A stretch of 14,664 nt of DNA from a bacterium (lineage in GTDB: Bacteria; UBA9089; CG2-30-40-21; SBAY01), in NCBI GenBank assembly GCA_040757115.1, contig JBFLYA010000068.1, positions 3,624-18,287 of the forward strand. Reading direction: 5' to 3'. Positions 14,426 to 14,664 of the stretch are shown piece after piece (the stretch's first letter is position 1; each line of letters opens with the position of its first letter). Below the pieces are notes generated by a model, which was not told where the DNA came from, ran no database searches, and saw only the letters and a program-made list of their open reading frames with translations. Position numbers and translations under genes: made by a program.

Positions 14426-14539
14426 AAAATAGAAGGTGGGAAGTAACGAGATAAGCGTGAGGAGTGATGTTTTCTTTACTTTCTACTCTCTACTCTCTAC
14501 TTCCTATTTTCAGGAGAACGGTCATGAGTCTGCGACTCA
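14426..14539 (-). repeat. Third copy of the heptad repeat with head hairpin, inverted
   Basis: Read on the minus strand it has the same order as the array at 9091-9376: palindrome TGAGTC/GACTCA (14525-14539, loop 3), CATGACCGTTCTCC, TGAAAATAGGA, four AGTAGAR heptads (14474-14501), AAAACATCACTCCTCACGC and a TCCCACCTTCTAT part. It has four heptads against five in the other copies, and its palindrome has a different sequence. Confidence 0.75.
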
Positions 14540-14664
14540 CAAAGTCTTACGGTAAAATGTCAAGTAAAAAATTAAGTTTTTTTAAAAATATTTTTCCTGA
14601 CTTATATCCCTAAAAAGGCACAAAAATAGTATGTTCGGATACAAGTGAATTTTTTAAATATCCA
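14540..14664. other. AT-rich end of the window
   Basis: I see no gene or clear signal. TTGACA occurs on the minus strand (complement of 14559-14564) without a good -10 partner. No remainder of ccdA is recognisable. Confidence 0.4.

Noticed and set aside
14559-14664. Possible promoter or remaining ccdA sequence at the window end
   Set aside because: TTGACA on the minus strand lacks a -10 partner, and no frame shows CcdA motifs.

Overview
The window is a low-GC stretch of bacterial chromosome, apparently from an uncultured lineage with a Gram-negative type of envelope. It encodes an outer-membrane secretin (PilQ), a pilus lipoprotein (PilP), an anchored HtrA protease and a large exported protein with a T9SS/FlgD-like C-terminal domain. 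Protein style (AMIN-secretin, beta-helix plus PD40 propeller, TPR with a CsgG/FlgT-like tail) and intergenic repeats of the CTTTGCG / CAGAGACGCAGAG / GCGGAT kinds recall candidate-phylum metagenome genomes. I cannot name a phylum from the sequence alone.

Layout. 1-2298 (+) is the 3' part of a secreted beta-helix / Ig-like / beta-propeller protein. 2299-2829 is a spacer with a long imperfect palindrome and a good sigma-70 promoter. 2830-7716 (+) is a compact pilMNOPQ operon for the type IV pilus alignment complex and secretin; no pilin or motor gene is present. 7723-7994 is a mobile-looking repeat with perfect 16-bp terminal inverted repeats, wedged between pilQ and the convergent hflX; it supplies hflX's last codons and stop. 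Minus-strand genes then follow: hflX (apparently AUU-initiated), a TPR protein, an overlapping coiled-coil membrane protein, and an fmdB-type zinc-ribbon gene. Back-to-back promoters at 12381-12452 drive fmdB leftward and a DegP/HtrA protease rightward. Three bases after htrA a ccdA-like reading frame starts. It is cut after 18 codons by a second copy of the pilQ/hflX repeat, and a mosaic of repeats follows.

Functionally, most genes concern the cell envelope: pilus trans-envelope complex, exported surface protein, periplasmic protease, TPR lipoprotein-like factor and a thiol-redox membrane protein remnant. HflX (ribosome-splitting GTPase) and HtrA are both stress-type proteins, and a near-identical 30-bp segment lies upstream of each in the same orientation relative to transcription.

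The most notable signals are not new protein families. They are repeats that reshape genes (ccdA truncation, hflX C-terminus), a repeat family whose head hairpin keeps its structure but not its sequence, and the probable AUU start of hflX.
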